A DNA stretch of 64,000 nt from Betaproteobacteria bacterium (GTDB taxonomy: Bacteria > Pseudomonadota > Gammaproteobacteria > Burkholderiales > Rhodocyclaceae): the NCBI GenBank assembly GCA_012026885.1, contig VEPL01000025.1:1-64000 (forward strand). The letters are read 5' to 3'. Within the stretch, counting starts at the first letter, position 1; each line of letters opens with the position of its first letter. A program made the position numbers and the translations under genes. This document shows positions 17,111 through 24,864 of the stretch, in pieces. Under the pieces are notes generated by a model. That model made no database searches, was not told the origin of the DNA, and was given only the letters and a program-made list of their open reading frames with translations.

Positions 17111-18606
17111 CCGGCGCCTTCAGCGAGATCCACTGGAGCCTGCAGGGCGGCCTGCCGCTGCTCGCGCTGCTGCAGGTGCTGCCGCTGGCCGGGGCGGCGC
17201 TCGTCTTCGCGCTCGGCGAACGTCCCGCAGCCGTCCTGGCCGGCAAGGTGGCCGCGCTGGCCGAGCTCCTGCTGGCGCTGACTGCGGCCAGCCGCGTCGT
17301 CCCGCAGTCGGCGGCGCTGCAACTGGCCGAACGCGTCGACCTGCTCGGCTACCATGTTGCGGTCGACGGCATTTCCATCGTGTTTTTGCTCGTTGCGGCG
17401 CTCCTCACCCTGTTGATGACGCTGTACGGCATGAGCCGCGGCATGATTTCGCCGGGTCGCCTGTTCGCCGTGCTGCTCATCGCCGAGGCTGGCCTGGTGG
17501 GCATGGTTCTCACCCTCAATGTTGCGTGGTTCGCGGCCTTCTCGGCGCTTGAACTGTGGGCGGTCACCTTCCTGCTGCGGCGCTGGGCGTCGTCGCGCGC
17601 CGAGATCCAGGCGCTGGCGCGTTTCGTCCAGTACCAGGCGTTCGGCTGGGCGCTCTTCGCGGCCGGTTGCGTCGTCCTCGGCTGGGGGCATGCCGACGCC
17701 ACCGGCGGGCGCTGGAGCTTCGACCTGTTCGACCTCGCCGGCACGCTGCCGGCCGGCAAGTTCCAGACTGCGGCCTTCTACCTGTTGTTCTACGGGCTGG
17801 CGGTGCGCACGCCGCTCTTTCCTCTGCATGGCTGGCTGCCCAACATGGCCCAGCACGGCCTGATCGCCGTCGCCCCGGCGCTGATGGTCGGCGTCAAGGT
17901 CGGCATCTACGGCATGCTGCGCTTCGTGCTGCCGCTGACGCCGGCGGCGGTGGCGACCTGGCAGCCCTACGTGGTCGGCTTCGCCATGGCCGGCGTCTTC
18001 TTCACGGCCGTGCTCGCCTTCCAGCAGACCAACCTGCGCCGCCTTCTCGCCTTCGCCGTGGTCAGCCACACCAGCCTGCTGGTCATCGGCGTCTTCAGCC
18101 TGCACGAGGCGGGAATCCAGGGCGCCGTGCTGCTCGCCGCCAACTTCGGCCTGGCGGTGACCGGCATGTGGTTCATCGTCGGCTTCGTCTTCCGGCGCAC
18201 CGGTACCACGGAGCTGGGCGAACTCTCGGGCCTGTTCGAGCGCATCCCCTTCCTTGCCGTCGCCTTCCTCGTCTTCGGCCTGGCCATCGTCGGCATGCCG
18301 GGCACACCCGGTTTCGATGCGGCGCACCTGGTCCTCGAGGCCGCCATCGACAGCTTCGGGGCGCTATCGACGGTGGCGACCGCGCTCGGCAACGTGGCCG
18401 CCGCCGGCTTCCTGCTCTGGGCTTTCCAGAAGGCTTTCCTGACGCCGGCGCAGGGGGGCTACGAGGTCGACCGGACGCTGCCGATGGAATACATCGTCGG
18501 CGGCATCGCGCTGCTGGCGCTGGTATCGATCGGCGTGTTCACCGAGCCCTGGCTCCAATTAACCGAGACGCCCAGCCAGGCGATGGCGGCGAGGTTCGCG
18601 CGATGA
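17107..18606 (+). CDS. NuoM-like subunit 2, with altered proton-path residues
   Basis: A 499-residue NuoM-like membrane protein, GTG start overlapping the previous stop. Fold landmarks are there (ALELWAVTFLLRR, PLFPLHGWLPNM, VGVKVGIYGMLRF), but several positions differ from canonical antiporter subunits: the Lys of the VKTPLFPxHxWLP segment is Arg (AVRTPLFPLHGWLP), the segment after it reads AQHGLIAVAPALM instead of the usual His-Thr-Glu-Ala-Pro type, and the late-helix Glu (GxPGTxxFxGE) is replaced in GMPGTPGFDAAHLVLE. This suggests a subunit with a changed or lost proton channel, perhaps structural. Assignment to the family is firm; the functional reading is inference. Confidence 0.82.
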   Translation: MTGAFSEIHWSLQGGLPLLALLQVLPLAGAALVFALGERPAAVLAGKVAALAELLLALTAASRVVPQSAALQLAERVDLLGYHVAVDGISIVFLLVAALLTLLMTLYGMSRGMISPGRLFAVLLIAEAGLVGMVLTLNVAWFAAFSALELWAVTFLLRRWASSRAEIQALARFVQYQAFGWALFAAGCVVLGWGHADATGGRWSFDLFDLAGTLPAGKFQTAAFYLLFYGLAVRTPLFPLHGWLPNMAQHGLIAVAPALMVGVKVGIYGMLRFVLPLTPAAVATWQPYVVGFAMAGVFFTAVLAFQQTNLRRLLAFAVVSHTSLLVIGVFSLHEAGIQGAVLLAANFGLAVTGMWFIVGFVFRRTGTTELGELSGLFERIPFLAVAFLVFGLAIVGMPGTPGFDAAHLVLEAAIDSFGALSTVATALGNVAAAGFLLWAFQKAFLTPAQGGYEVDRTLPMEYIVGGIALLALVSIGVFTEPWLQLTETPSQAMAARFAR

Positions 18607-20057
18607 GCGTGCCGTTGCTGTCGCTGACCATCGCCGCACCGCTCGCCGGCGCCTTCCTGCTCGCCGCGGTGCCGCCACGGCTGGCGCGTGCCGTCCAGGC
18701 CGGCGCGCTGCTGGTCACGCTGATGCTGGCCTGCGCGGCAGCGGCGGCCTACGATCCGGGCGGCGCCCGCTTCCAGCTGCTCGAACGGGTCCTGTGGGTT
18801 CCCGGACTCAACGTGCACTACCTGGTCGCGGTCGACGGCCTCTCGGTGCTCTTTTTGCCCTCGACCGCGCTGCTCTTCCTTGCGGCACTCGCGGTTGCCG
18901 ACGAGAACGACCCGGCGCCGCGCCTGCATGGCGCCCTCCTGCTCGTCCTCGCGGCGGCGACGCTGGGCATCTTCTGTGCGCTCGACACGATGCTCTTCTT
19001 CCTGTTCTGGGAGGCGACGCTGGTACCCCTCTATTTCCTGCTCGCCCGACGCGGGGTCACGACGGCCAGCCCGGCCGCGGCGACCCGCTACGCGCTGCTG
19101 ATGCTCGCGGGCGGCGTGCCGCTGCTGCTCGCTTTCGTGCTGCTGGCCGCGACCCAGCCGGTTCCGGTCTTCGACGTGACGGCCCTGCTCGCGGCACAAC
19201 TCCCCAAGTCGACACAGGTCGCGGTCTTCCTCCTCCTGCTGGCCGGGGTTGCCGCCAAGCTGCCGCTGGTGCCGCTGCATACTTGGCTGCCGCAGGTGGC
19301 GCTGGCCGGCCCCGGTTCGCTGGTGGCGCTGGTGGCCGGGCTCAAGGTCGGCGGCTACGCGTTGATCCGTTTCGCCGTGCCGCTGGCGCCGGAGGCGGCC
19401 GCCAGCCTGCACTGGCTGCTCGCCGGGCTCGGTACCCTGACCCTGCTCTACGGGGCGGTGGCGATGGTCGCGCAGAGCAACCTGCGCGTCGTGCTCGCCG
19501 GTGCCAGCATCTGCCATGTCGGCCTCGTCGTGCTCGGCATCGCCTCGCTCTCCGCTGCCGGCGTGCAGGGCGCGGTGGCGTTGCTGCTCAGCTTCGTCCC
19601 GGCCACCGGCGGCGCCTTCCTGCTCCTCGAGATCCTGCGCCGGCGCACCGGCTCGACCGACGTCCACAGCCTCGGGGGGGGCGCCCGCAGCATGCCGCTG
19701 CTCGCCGCCGGCTTCTTCGTCTGCGGCCTCGCCGGTGTCGGCATGCCGGGGACGAGCAGTTTCCCCGGCGAGTTCATGCTCATCCTGTCGGCCTTGCGCG
19801 CTCACACCGGCGCCGGCATGGCCGCGTTGTTCGGGTTGTGCATCGCCGCCGTCGCCTTCCTGCACCACTATCGGCGGGCCTTCCTCGGGCCGGTCGTGCA
19901 TCCGCAGGTGGCGGCCGCGCGCGATCTCGAGGGACGCGAGTGGGCGGTGCTGGTCGCGCTGGTGGCGGCGATCTTCGTGATCGGCCTTTATCCCGGCCCG
20001 TGGCTGGAGATCGTCCGCCCGGCGGCGGAGGCGTGGGCGGCGGGCGTGCAGCGCTGA
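18603..20057 (+). CDS. NuoM-like proton-channel subunit 3
   Basis: A 484-residue NuoM-like protein, the last gene of the operon, ATG overlapping the previous stop (ATGA). Key residues are retained: Glu in FLFWEATLVPLYFLL, Lys in AGVAAKLPLVPLHTWLP, Lys in AGLKVGGYALIRF and Glu in GTSSFPGEFMLIL. It is therefore likely a functional ion channel, unlike the preceding subunit. Together with the subunits at 11162, 15587 and 17107 it makes four antiporter-type proteins around a single DabA, more than the one found in two-gene dabAB operons. The gene ends 22 bases from the convergent yjdM; no clear terminator is seen in that gap. Confidence 0.85.
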   Translation: MSVPLLSLTIAAPLAGAFLLAAVPPRLARAVQAGALLVTLMLACAAAAAYDPGGARFQLLERVLWVPGLNVHYLVAVDGLSVLFLPSTALLFLAALAVADENDPAPRLHGALLLVLAAATLGIFCALDTMLFFLFWEATLVPLYFLLARRGVTTASPAAATRYALLMLAGGVPLLLAFVLLAATQPVPVFDVTALLAAQLPKSTQVAVFLLLLAGVAAKLPLVPLHTWLPQVALAGPGSLVALVAGLKVGGYALIRFAVPLAPEAAASLHWLLAGLGTLTLLYGAVAMVAQSNLRVVLAGASICHVGLVVLGIASLSAAGVQGAVALLLSFVPATGGAFLLLEILRRRTGSTDVHSLGGGARSMPLLAAGFFVCGLAGVGMPGTSSFPGEFMLILSALRAHTGAGMAALFGLCIAAVAFLHHYRRAFLGPVVHPQVAAARDLEGREWAVLVALVAAIFVIGLYPGPWLEIVRPAAEAWAAGVQR

Positions 20058-20079
20058 AGGCCGCGCGCCGGCTCCGGAG

Positions 20080-20421
20080 TCAGGCTTTCCTGACGAATTC
20101 CGACTTGAGCTGCATCGCGCCGAAGCCCTCGATGCGGCAATCGATGTCGTGGTCGCCATCGACCAGGCGGATATTCTTGACCTTGGTGCCGACCTTGACC
20201 GTCGCCGACGATCCCTTGACCTTGAGGTCCTTGATCACCGTCACCGAGTCGCCGTCCTGCAGTTCGTTGCCGTTGGCGTCGCGCCAGATGCGCCGCGCCT
20301 CGGCGGGTGCGGCGCCGGCGTCCGCGCCCCATTCGTGCGCGCATTCCGGGCAGATGTAGAGGGCGCCGTCGGCATACGTATATTCCGACTGGCACTTCGG
20401 GCATTTCGGCAGGTCGCTCAT
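20080..20421 (-). CDS. yjdM: YjdM/PhnA family zinc-ribbon protein
   Basis: A 113-residue protein of the YjdM (formerly PhnA) family. The N-terminus holds a zinc ribbon with two CxxC pairs ([25 protein letters not shown]), followed by the PhnA domain ([35 protein letters not shown]). It was once linked to phosphonate use because of its position in E. coli, but the biochemical role is unsettled. Here it lies just downstream of the SulP gene on the same strand, separated by 16 bases, so the two probably form one transcription unit facing the dab-like operon. No phosphonate genes are nearby. Confidence 0.9.
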   Translation of the reverse strand: MSDLPKCPKCQSEYTYADGALYICPECAHEWGADAGAAPAEARRIWRDANGNELQDGDSVTVIKDLKVKGSSATVKVGTKVKNIRLVDGDHDIDCRIEGFGAMQLKSEFVRKA

Positions 20422-20437
20422 CGGCGTGATTCCCCGG

Positions 20438-22129
20438 TCAGTAGTCTTCGTCGCCGCCGCCCATCAGGTTCGGCAGCAGGATGTAGGTGCGTTCGAGCGC
20501 CTGGGTCAGGTCGGCGCAGACATTGGCTTCGCCGAGCAGGTCGATGAAGCCGGAGCGGCGCAACAGCGACCCGGGTTGGGCGTTGAGGCCGCCGACGAGC
20601 AGCGTGCAGCCCCGCTTGGCCAGCTTGTCGCGCAGGTTTTCGAGGCCCTCGAGGCCGGTGGTGTCGAGTTGGACGAGGCGCGTCATGTCGAGGATGACGA
20701 CCTCGGGGTGGCCGGCGCGCGGGTCGAGCAGTTCCTCGAGCTTGTTGACTGCACCGAAGAACAGCGAGCCGTAAAGCTGCCAGGCGGCCACGCGCATCGT
20801 CCCGTCCGGGTAGAGGAAACGCGGCTCCTGGGCTTCCTCGTCGAGCGGCAGGCGCTCGATGCGGGTCAGTTCCGACATGCGGTAGATGAAGAACAGGCTG
20901 GCCAGCACCATCCCGAGTTCGACCGCGATGGTCAGGTCGAAGAGGACGGTGACGAAGAAGGTGGCGAGCAGGATGATCCGGTAGTTGTAGGAATAACGGC
21001 GCAATTCGAGGAATTCGTGCCATTCGCCCATGTTGACCGCGACGACCATGACGATGGCCGACAGCGTCGCGAGCGGCACGTAGGAGGCGAGCGGTGCGGC
21101 GACCAGCACGATGGCGAGCAGCACCAGCGCGTGGATGATGCCGGCGACCGGCGTGCGCCCGCCGGTCTTGACGTTGGTCGTCGTGCGGGCGATGGCGCCG
21201 GTCGCCGCGAAGCCGCCGAAGAATGGCGCCGCGATGTTGGCGAGCCCCTGCGCCATGAGCTCCTGGTTGGGATCGTGGCGGTCGTCGATCTGGCTGTCGG
21301 CGACGCGCGCCGAGAGGAGTGACTCGATGGCGCCGAGCAGGGCGATGGTGATCGCCGGCGAGATCAGCTTGCCGAAGTCGTGGATCGACAGGCTGGGGAA
21401 ACCGAAGGCCGGCAGTTCCTGCGGGATGCCGTTGAAGCGGCTGCCGATGGTCTCGACCGGCAGTTCCAGGGCCCAGGCGGCGACGGTGCCGGCCACCAGG
21501 ACCACGAGCGGGCCCGGCGCCCGGCGCAGCAGGGCGAGCTTCTGGGCCAGCCGGTTGTAGGAGATCAGGAAGGTGAAGCAGGCCAGCGCGAGTGCCAGCG
21601 TCGGCAGGTCGACCGTGTGCGCGTGGGCCGCGAGCACCTTGATGCGGGCGAAGAATTCGGCCGGCAGGTGGTCGATCTGCAACCCGAAGAAGTCCTTGAT
21701 CTGGGCGAGGAAGATGACGACCGCGATGCCGTTGGTGAAACCGATGACGACGGTCACCGGGATGAAGCGGATGAGCTGGCCCATGCGCGCGATGCCCATG
21801 GCCAGCAGCAGGATGCCGGCCAGCATTGTGGCGCCGAGCAGGTTGGCGAAGCCGTGGGCGGCGACGATGCCGTAGACGATGGGGATGAAGGCGCCGGTCG
21901 GTCCGCCGATCTGCACCCGCGACCCGCCCAGCGCCGAGGTGATCAGGCCGGCGACGATGGCAGTCCAGATGCCGGAGGCCGGGGAGGCACCCGAGGCGAT
22001 GGCGAAGGCCATGGCCAGCGGCAGGGCGAGGACGCCGACGGTGATGCCGGCGGCGAGATCCTTGCCGAACTGGGTGCCGCTGTAGCCGGGCAGGCAGTCC
22101 AGCAGCTTGGGGCGGAAGGCGATCTTCAT
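20438..22129 (-). CDS. SulP family anion transporter with STAS domain
   Basis: A 563-residue SulP transporter. The membrane part (residues about 1-410) opens with [10 protein letters not shown] and contains the family signatures [33 protein letters not shown] and [23 protein letters not shown]-terminal STAS domain (about 440-555) carries [20 protein letters not shown]. SulP proteins move sulfate, bicarbonate or dicarboxylates. The substrate cannot be read from sequence, but the neighbouring DabA operon makes bicarbonate a reasonable candidate. A consensus sigma-70 promoter lies 28 bases upstream of the ATG (22157-22184), so strong, constitutive or repressor-controlled expression is likely. 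Confidence 0.9.
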   Translation of the reverse strand: MKIAFRPKLLDCLPGYSGTQFGKDLAAGITVGVLALPLAMAFAIASGASPASGIWTAIVAGLITSALGGSRVQIGGPTGAFIPIVYGIVAAHGFANLLGATMLAGILLLAMGIARMGQLIRFIPVTVVIGFTNGIAVVIFLAQIKDFFGLQIDHLPAEFFARIKVLAAHAHTVDLPTLALALACFTFLISYNRLAQKLALLRRAPGPLVVLVAGTVAAWALELPVETIGSRFNGIPQELPAFGFPSLSIHDFGKLISPAITIALLGAIESLLSARVADSQIDDRHDPNQELMAQGLANIAAPFFGGFAATGAIARTTTNVKTGGRTPVAGIIHALVLLAIVLVAAPLASYVPLATLSAIVMVVAVNMGEWHEFLELRRYSYNYRIILLATFFVTVLFDLTIAVELGMVLASLFFIYRMSELTRIERLPLDEEAQEPRFLYPDGTMRVAAWQLYGSLFFGAVNKLEELLDPRAGHPEVVILDMTRLVQLDTTGLEGLENLRDKLAKRGCTLLVGGLNAQPGSLLRRSGFIDLLGEANVCADLTQALERTYILLPNLMGGGDEDY

Positions 22130-22156
22130 GGCCGGCGCTCGTGGGACAAGCGCTGC

Positions 22157-22184
22157 ATTATATGGTCATGAAGTTTGCCGTCAA
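22157..22184 (-). promoter_or_regulatory. Sigma-70 promoter of the SulP-yjdM unit
   Basis: On the minus strand a -35 box TTGACG (22184-22179) is followed by a 16-bp spacer and a perfect -10 box TATAAT (22162-22157). Transcription would begin about 20 bases before the SulP start codon. This is the best promoter match I found in the window. Confidence 0.75.
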
Positions 22185-22203
22185 TGTTAATGAAATGTTA
22201 ACA
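22184..22203. promoter_or_regulatory. Tandem ATGTTAA repeats, possible operator
   Basis: Two ATGTTAA direct repeats spaced 11 bp apart (22184-22190 and 22195-22201), the second forming part of the palindrome TGTTAACA. They abut the -35 box of the SulP promoter and lie 32 bases before the divergent ribbon-helix-helix gene. One-turn spacing of short direct repeats is typical of operators bound by ribbon-helix-helix dimers; binding by that protein is inference. Confidence 0.4.
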
Positions 22204-22234
22204 TGGCGGCATCGGAACGACTTCGACGACACCC

Positions 22235-22435
22235 ATGGAAAACCGTACCGCCCGCCTGACCCTGCTCATCGATCCGCGCAAGAAACAGCTCTTCGAGGAA
22301 ATCTGTGCGGCCCAGGACCTGACGCCGTCGCAGGTCGTGCGCCGCCTGATCCGCCAGTACGTGATCGACAATGCCGGCGACCGCGAACTCCCCGAATGGC
22401 TGCGGCCCGGAGCGCGGGGGGGCGACACCGCCTGA
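22235..22435 (+). CDS. Ribbon-helix-helix (Arc/CopG-like) DNA-binding protein
   Basis: A 66-residue protein with the pattern of a ribbon-helix-helix repressor: a short N-terminal strand (ARLTLLIDPRKKQLFEEIC), helix A, and helix B with LTPSQVVRRLIRQYVI. ATG 22235 is the only suitable start. It is divergent from the SulP gene, with repeated ATGTTAA sites between them, so autoregulation and control of SulP are plausible. No toxin gene follows; the next gene on the other strand is a phospholipase-D-like lipoprotein, so a toxin-antitoxin pair is unlikely. Confidence 0.7.
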   Translation: MENRTARLTLLIDPRKKQLFEEICAAQDLTPSQVVRRLIRQYVIDNAGDRELPEWLRPGARGGDTA

Positions 22436-22451
22436 CCTGCCGGGCCTCGCC

Positions 22452-24482
22452 TTAGAGCTGGTCGGCGAGGAATTCCCCGAGATAGTCGGTCCACCGCACC
22501 GGCCGCGCCTCGGTCCACTCGCGCGAGCGGGCGAAATCGGCGAGGAACAGCTCGCGTTCCAGGCGGCCGACGAAACCGGGGTCGGACGTGGCCAGGTCGA
22601 TCTCGCGATTGACGCGCAGGCTGAGCTTGTCGAAATTGGCCGAACCGAGGCAGGCCCAGCCGTCGTAGAGGGCTGCCTTGACGTGGGTCATGCCGGGATA
22701 GCCGTACACGCGGATACCGTTGCGCAGGAAGGTGTTGGCGGCGAGCAGGTTGGCGCTGTGCATGAAGCCGGAGTCGTTGCGCGTGGGCAGGATGACGCGG
22801 ACGTCGACGCCGCGCCGGCGCGCGGCGATCAAGGCGGCAATGACTTCGTCGTCGGAGACGTAGGGTTGCTGGATCCAGATGCGCGCCTGCGCCGCCCGGA
22901 TTGCCGCCAACTGGGCGCGCAGGATTTGCGGGTCGATCGGCCGGGTGTACAGGGTGCGGATGGCGAATTCGCCGGGCATGGCGGGCGCCGTTGCCGGCTG
23001 CTCCGGGCGGGCGGCCGCCAATGCCCAGGCAGCGTCTCCGCCCGGGCCGGCATAGGCCCAGCGCTGGTCGAAGTCATCTTGCAACCGGGACACCACGGGC
23101 CCGCTGACGGCGACCATCAGGTCGTGCCATTCGTAGCGGTACTCGCGGCCGATGTTCATGCCGCCGAGCCAGGCGCGCTTGCCATCCACGACGATCAGCT
23201 TGGCGTGGTCGGAGGTCAGCCAGGGGTTGTCGAGGGCGCGTACCGCGATCGCCGAATCGCGCTTCAGGTAGTCGGTGATCGCCAGAGGCGGGTGCGCCTG
23301 CGTCCGGTAGGGCGAGCGGGCCGGCACCTGGCCGGCGACCAGCGACCCCAGGCGGTCGACGAGCACGCGCACGCGCACTTCGCGCGAACGCTGCTTGAGC
23401 AGGTCGGCGATCTTCAGCGCGTAGTCGTCGCTGTCGAAGATATAGACCTGGATGTCGATCGACGTCCGGGCGTCCCGGATCGCCCTGACCAGCGCGTTGA
23501 AATAGGCGTTGCCGTCGATCAGCGGCTCCATGCGGCCGGGCAACGGCGCGGCATTGAGGCGGACATCGAGGTCGGCCTCCCAGGCATCGATGTCCATTCC
23601 TGGGCGTCCGGCAACAGGCGGCGGGGGTGTTTCCGGCGGCCCCGGCAGCCCGCGCGGCAGCAAGGTCGTTCCCGACTGGGCGGTCAGCCCGACGAGGCGG
23701 CCGCTGCTGCTCAGCGGATTGCGCAGCAATGAAAGGATGTGGCTGCGCAGCACCAGCGCATCGGCCATGCGCAGCGAATAGCCGAGCCGGCGGTCGAAGG
23801 GCAGCGTGCTGGCGCCCTGGGTGACGAGGAGCGCGCGGTCGCGGCGCAGGTCGAACAGCAGGAAGGAACTGCCCAGCGCATCTTCGGTGGTGGCGAAGAG
23901 TAGCGGGCCCGGCGCCTTCCCGCCGGCGGCGTGGGCTTCGCGCAGGTGGCGGACGACGGCTGCCGCGAATTCGTCCTCGCCGACGTCGCGGACGATGGCG
24001 ACGTCGGGCGGCCGCCCGGGAGCGTCGACGATGGAGACCGTCCCATCCGGATTGCGGCGGACGAGGAAATCGCGGTTCGCCGTGGCTACCCTGGCCGCTG
24101 CGTCCGTCGTGTCCGGGGCGAAGCCGGCGAGCACCGGGGCGACAACCTGGCGCCAGCCCTCCTGGTCATGCAGGGCGACGGGTTCCCAGCCCTCCGGCGG
24201 GGCGTCCTCGGGCAATGCCGGCAGCGGTTCGAGGAGCGCCGCGGCACCATCAGGGGGCCAGCCGGCAGCCAGCCAGACGGCCTGCGTGGCATCGCCGTAG
24301 CGCAACATCAGGCGGCCCTCGCGGTACCACGCGGCCGTGGGCGGCGTGCCGGTCGCGGCGGCTGCGGTCTCGGGCGTGGTGACGTGCTGCGGGGTGCAGC
24401 CAGAGGCAAGGATCACTCCGGCAGCCAGCACGACAGCGCGCAGGGTGCGGGCAGATCGGCAGGCAGTCAGGCGGAGCGCCAT
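22452..24482 (-). CDS. Phospholipase D-like lipoprotein (cardiolipin synthase-like)
   Basis: A 676-residue protein with a lipoprotein signal: lipobox LASGC with the acylated Cys at residue 29. Two complete HKD motifs are present in the C-terminal half: SDHAKLIVVDGKRAWLGG and THVKAALYDGWACLGSANFD, so the active site is intact. Family members hydrolyse or transfer phosphatidyl groups, and cardiolipin synthases share this layout. The N-terminal ~280 residues form an extra domain I do not recognise (includes a segment like a small hydrolase or substrate-binding region). Probably anchored in the envelope, facing the periplasm. It stands alone; the small membrane-protein gene upstream on the same strand ends 24 bases before it. 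Confidence 0.85.
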   Translation of the reverse strand: MALRLTACRSARTLRAVVLAAGVILASGCTPQHVTTPETAAAATGTPPTAAWYREGRLMLRYGDATQAVWLAAGWPPDGAAALLEPLPALPEDAPPEGWEPVALHDQEGWRQVVAPVLAGFAPDTTDAAARVATANRDFLVRRNPDGTVSIVDAPGRPPDVAIVRDVGEDEFAAAVVRHLREAHAAGGKAPGPLLFATTEDALGSSFLLFDLRRDRALLVTQGASTLPFDRRLGYSLRMADALVLRSHILSLLRNPLSSSGRLVGLTAQSGTTLLPRGLPGPPETPPPPVAGRPGMDIDAWEADLDVRLNAAPLPGRMEPLIDGNAYFNALVRAIRDARTSIDIQVYIFDSDDYALKIADLLKQRSREVRVRVLVDRLGSLVAGQVPARSPYRTQAHPPLAITDYLKRDSAIAVRALDNPWLTSDHAKLIVVDGKRAWLGGMNIGREYRYEWHDLMVAVSGPVVSRLQDDFDQRWAYAGPGGDAAWALAAARPEQPATAPAMPGEFAIRTLYTRPIDPQILRAQLAAIRAAQARIWIQQPYVSDDEVIAALIAARRRGVDVRVILPTRNDSGFMHSANLLAANTFLRNGIRVYGYPGMTHVKAALYDGWACLGSANFDKLSLRVNREIDLATSDPGFVGRLERELFLADFARSREWTEARPVRWTDYLGEFLADQL

Positions 24483-24506
24483 CGGGATGCAAAACGGCCG
24501 GCGCCG

Positions 24507-24812
24507 TCAGCGCTCGCGTTCAGCCTGCCGGGCGGCGAGGTAGGCCTCGTACTTGGCCTGCATCTCCGGCTGCTGGGCGGCGATCTCGCGCAGGATGCGG
24601 GCGACTGCCCAGAGCATGACGGCGCCGCCGCCGGCAATCGCTACCACGGCTTCCGCGGTCGACCCCGGAAACGAGGCCAGAATGGCACCCTTGCCGATGA
24701 CGAACCAGGTGGCGCCGAGGGCCACGCAGGTCAGGCCGAAGATGTCGACCAGCGCATAGAGCATGATGCGCGCGGTCAGGCGCGGGCGGGGCGGGCGGTG
24801 GGTCGGGAACAT
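24507..24812 (-). CDS. Small inner-membrane protein with two transmembrane segments
   Basis: A 101-residue protein starting at ATG 24812 (the frame is open 10 codons further). It has two hydrophobic helices (ALVDIFGLTCVALGATWFVIG and VVAIAGGGAVMLWAVARIL) and a charged C-terminal tail rich in Glu, Arg and Ala (QAKYEAYLAARQAERER). I do not recognise a function. It lies directly upstream of the phospholipase-D-like lipoprotein gene on the same strand and may be transcribed with it; it is divergent from the binding-protein gene at 24865. Confidence 0.65.
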   Translation of the reverse strand: MFPTHRPPRPRLTARIMLYALVDIFGLTCVALGATWFVIGKGAILASFPGSTAEAVVAIAGGGAVMLWAVARILREIAAQQPEMQAKYEAYLAARQAERER

Positions 24813-24822
24813 GGCAGCTCGA

Positions 24823-24828
24823 TATAAT
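24823..24828 (+). promoter_or_regulatory. Possible -10 box for the ABC-type binding protein gene
   Basis: A perfect TATAAT lies 36 bases before the ATG at 24865. No good -35 sequence is visible at the right distance, so confidence is low. Confidence 0.35.
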
Positions 24829-24864
24829 CCTCGGGCCACCATTGTGCCTCAAGGAAAACCGTCC

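Noticed and set aside
17556-18602. Long plus-strand extension ahead of NuoM-like subunit 3 start
   Set aside because: The upstream part is in another frame of the preceding gene; ATG 18603 at the ATGA junction gives a normal NuoM start.
11162-20057. Complex I (nuo) operon
   Set aside because: No nuoA-K subunits; the presence of DUF2309 and four antiporter-type genes points to a DAB-like system.
22235-22435. Antitoxin of a toxin-antitoxin pair
   Set aside because: No toxin-sized gene follows on the same strand; the neighbour is convergent and encodes a large lipoprotein.
24565-24842. N-terminal extension of the small membrane protein or shadow plus-strand frames here
   Set aside because: The extension overlaps the -10 box of the divergent gene and adds no structure; plus-strand frames have no RBS or family.
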